From positions 1 through 9,021 of the forward strand of contig CALQBR020000030.1 of assembly GCA_943328865.2 (NCBI GenBank): a DNA stretch of 9,021 nucleotides. The letters run 5' to 3'. Below are positions 7,371 through 9,021 of the stretch, in pieces (position 1 is the first letter of the stretch; each line of letters begins with the position of its first letter). Below the pieces are notes generated by a model, which was not told the DNA's origin, ran no database searches, and saw only the letters and a list, made by a program, of their open reading frames with translations. Position numbers and translations under genes: made by a program. The DNA comes from Sphingobacterium thalpophilum. Its GTDB lineage: Bacteria; Bacteroidota; Bacteroidia; Flavobacteriales; Flavobacteriaceae.

Positions 7371-8657
7371 ATGACTATTTTCTGGTTTAGACGTGATTTA
7401 CGCTTGGAAGACAACAAAGGTCTTTTTGACGCTTTAAGTACTTCGAAAAATGTACTTCCTATTTTTATTTTTGACAAAAACATTTTAGACCAACTTCCAA
7501 AAGACGATGCAAGGGTAAGTTTCATCCATGAATTATTAGAAAAGTTAAATGCCGAATTACAAAAAAAAGGAAAAACTTTAGCCGTCTTTTATGGTGACCC
7601 TTTATCCATTTTTGAAAAATTAACAATTGAAAATAAAGTAGAGGCTGTATTTACCAATCAGGATTATGAGCCTTATGCCAGAAAACGCGATGAGGCACTC
7701 GTCCAGTTATTAAAATCCAAAAATATCAGTTTTAATACTTCAAAAGACCAAGTGATTTTTGAAAAGAGCGAAGTGGTAAAAGAAGACCAAACGCCTTATG
7801 TAGTTTTTACGCCTTATTCCAAAAAATGGAAAGACAATTTTAAAAAAACAAAATTAACACATTTCAATTCAGAAGGGTTACTTGCAAACGTTGCTACCCA
7901 TTCCTATCCTTTTTTAAAGTTATCTGATATTGGTTTCGAGCCATCTGAAATAAAAGTGACTCCTTTTGATATTTCAGAAAAGCGAATTCACAATTACGAA
8001 AATACTCGCAATTTTCCAGCTCTTTCAGGAACTTCGATGCTAGGAACCCATTTGCGTTTTGGCGCAGTGAGTATCCGAAAAATGGTAGCAAAAGCAATTT
8101 TAGACGACAACGAAACTTTTTTGAATGAGCTTATTTGGAGGGAATTTTTTATGCAAATTCTGTGGCATTTCCCACATACCAATACCCAATGTTTTCGACC
8201 TAAATACGATGCCATTCAGTGGAACAATAATGAAGTAGAATTTCAAAAATGGTGCGAAGGAAAAACAGGATATCCTTTTGTAGATGCAGGAATGCGCGAA
8301 CTCAATGCGACTGGACACATGCACAATCGGGTGCGAATGGTGGTGGCGAGTTTCTTGTGCAAACATTTACTGATTGACTGGCGTTGGGGTGAAGCCTATT
8401 TTGCTACCAAATTATTGGACTATGAACAATCAAGCAATGTCGGAAATTGGCAATGGGCTGCAGGAAGTGGCGTCGATGCGGCTCCTTACTTCCGCATTTT
8501 TAATCCAACGGAACAAGTCAAAAAATTTGATAAAGATTTGATTTATATCAAAAAATGGGTTTCAGACTTACAGGAATTCTCCTATCCAAAACCCATTGTA
8601 GATCATAAAGAAGCCCGAGAAAGGTGCTTAAGAGTCTATAAAGAAGCGGTTGGATAA
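7371..8657 (+). CDS. phrB: Deoxyribodipyrimidine photolyase (cryptochrome/photolyase family, class I type)
   Basis: A flavin enzyme that uses blue light to split cyclobutane pyrimidine dimers in DNA. The 428-aa product begins with the antenna-domain hallmark TIFWFRRDLRLEDN (2-15) and an alpha/beta domain to about 130. The FAD-binding helical domain runs from about 205 to the end. By alignment by eye to E. coli PhrB, the electron-transfer Trp triad is intact (W284, W337, W360 for W306, W359, W382), the flavin-N5 Asn is present (N356 for N378), and the substrate-contact pair lies in NELIWREF (E253, W256 for E274, W277). FAD-site motifs TGYPFVDAGMREL (299-311), HNRVRM (318-323) and DAAPYFRIFNP (369-379) are clear. 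These residues favour a DNA-repairing photolyase over a signalling cryptochrome. The antenna cofactor cannot be decided. It is somewhat shorter than E. coli PhrB (472 aa). It is the second gene after the SRPBCC gene (11-bp gap), and its 3' end converges with the HAD gene, with no clear hairpin between. Confidence 0.95.
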   Translation: MTIFWFRRDLRLEDNKGLFDALSTSKNVLPIFIFDKNILDQLPKDDARVSFIHELLEKLNAELQKKGKTLAVFYGDPLSIFEKLTIENKVEAVFTNQDYEPYARKRDEALVQLLKSKNISFNTSKDQVIFEKSEVVKEDQTPYVVFTPYSKKWKDNFKKTKLTHFNSEGLLANVATHSYPFLKLSDIGFEPSEIKVTPFDISEKRIHNYENTRNFPALSGTSMLGTHLRFGAVSIRKMVAKAILDDNETFLNELIWREFFMQILWHFPHTNTQCFRPKYDAIQWNNNEVEFQKWCEGKTGYPFVDAGMRELNATGHMHNRVRMVVASFLCKHLLIDWRWGEAYFATKLLDYEQSSNVGNWQWAAGSGVDAAPYFRIFNPTEQVKKFDKDLIYIKKWVSDLQEFSYPKPIVDHKEARERCLRVYKEAVG

Positions 8658-8697
8658 ACTTTTAAACCGTAATAATCGCTTCAATATTATAAAATGC

Positions 8698-9021
8698 TTA
8701 CGCCAATTCAGAGACCTTGTCAAAAGTCAATTCTTCAAAGTGATTGATAATTTTATCGGCTTCTGATAAATCTTGTAATTTAGAATGAATGCTGTTGTAG
8801 CCAACGCAATAAATTCCGGCGGCCTTTGCTGCTTTTACCCCATTGGTGCTGTCTTCAATAACGATGCAATTTTCTTTTGAAGCAATAGAAAACGAGGCCG
8901 CGTGCTCAAAAATAGCAGGATGTGGTTTTGATTTGGGAAAATCTTCTCCACTCACGATATGGGTAAAATAGGGATGCAATCCAAAACGCTTGAACACGCG
9001 TTCTATCGTTACTTTAGAAGC
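8698..9021 (-). CDS. HAD-superfamily phosphatase (beta-phosphoglucomutase-like), 5' part beyond window
   Basis: The C-terminal 107 codons of a HAD hydrolase; the frame is open to the right edge, so the start lies outside. An internal GTG at 8997 is not the start, because conserved sequence continues before it (ASKVTIERVFKRFGL). Visible motifs are the motif II region (ASKV.., with the Ser/Thr just at or beyond the edge), the motif III Lys in GEDFPKSKPHPAIF, and motif IV IVIEDSTNGVKAAKAAG with the Mg2+-binding acidic ED pair. The motif I DxD nucleophile and the cap domain are missing with the N-terminal half; full-length relatives are about 215-220 aa. The pattern fits the beta-phosphoglucomutase/GPH subfamily of sugar-phosphate phosphatases or mutases. 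The precise substrate cannot be assigned. It converges with the photolyase gene, with 40 bp between stop codons. Confidence 0.88.
   Translation of the reverse strand, partial: ASKVTIERVFKRFGLHPYFTHIVSGEDFPKSKPHPAIFEHAASFSIASKENCIVIEDSTNGVKAAKAAGIYCVGYNSIHSKLQDLSEADKIINHFEELTFDKVSELA

Noticed and set aside
7277..7525. Minus-strand open frames inside the photolyase, deacetylase, symporter and AI-2E genes, and plus-strand frames inside the DUF2911 gene.
   Set aside because: They lie opposite well-supported genes, lack recognisable motifs and show sequence typical of antisense translation.
8658..8697. AT-rich hairpin (AATAAT..ATTAT) between the photolyase and HAD genes.
   Set aside because: Only a few A-T pairs without a GC core or clean T-run, so it is not distinguishable from background.
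8995..8997. GTG at 8997 as the start of the HAD gene, making it a complete 99-aa protein.
   Set aside because: The frame stays open with family-like residues to the window edge, and the DxD motif and cap domain would be missing.
1..9021. CRISPR arrays, insertion sequences, tRNA or rRNA genes, phage or toxin-antitoxin elements.
   Set aside because: No regularly spaced repeats, transposase motifs, cloverleaf-like stretches or phage-like proteins were found on either strand.

Overview
The window looks like a chromosomal segment of a Flavobacteriaceae bacterium (Bacteroidota), probably Flavobacterium or a close relative. The evidence is the low GC content, A-rich leaders without Shine-Dalgarno sites, promoter elements of the Bacteroidota TAnnTTTG type, signal peptides ending in the characteristic '..AQ', and the families present (a long PIG-L deacetylase, DUF2911 with a TPR-like tail, and an SRPBCC plus photolyase pair). 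The genus is an inference from style and families, not from a marker gene.

Layout from left to right. Bases 1-174 hold an unresolved edge (possibly the tail of an upstream gene) and the leader of an AI-2E/PerM-family membrane protein (175-1371, +). A promoter-bearing gap follows. Next comes a tight three-gene + strand unit: a secreted or periplasmic PIG-L family N-deacetylase of 831 aa (1525-4020), an unannotated 35-aa single-span membrane miniprotein (4032-4139), and a sodium:solute symporter (4143-5843) with an unusual hydrophilic, probably coiled-coil insertion. A strong 15-bp-stem bidirectional terminator (5844-5883) separates it from a convergent exported DUF2911 protein (5901-6746, -). 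A 139-bp divergent promoter region carries matching TAnnTTTG elements facing both ways and an 11-bp inverted repeat. It drives the DUF2911 gene leftward and an SRPBCC protein (6886-7359) plus a class I photolyase (7371-8657) rightward. The right edge cuts a HAD-family phosphatase on the - strand (8698 to beyond 9021).

How the genes may work together: the deacetylase, miniprotein and symporter are spaced so closely (11 and 3 bp) that they are almost certainly co-transcribed. This suggests extracytoplasmic deacetylation of an N-acetylated compound followed by Na+-coupled uptake; the substrate is not visible. The SRPBCC and photolyase genes (11 bp apart) form a light/UV-repair unit. The AI-2E protein, DUF2911 protein and HAD phosphatase are ordinary neighbours with no evident link. 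No mobile elements, CRISPR arrays, tRNA or rRNA genes are visible. The least-described item is the 35-aa membrane miniprotein, followed by the symporter insertion and the architecture of the divergent promoter. I do not see a convincing new multi-gene system beyond that transport module.
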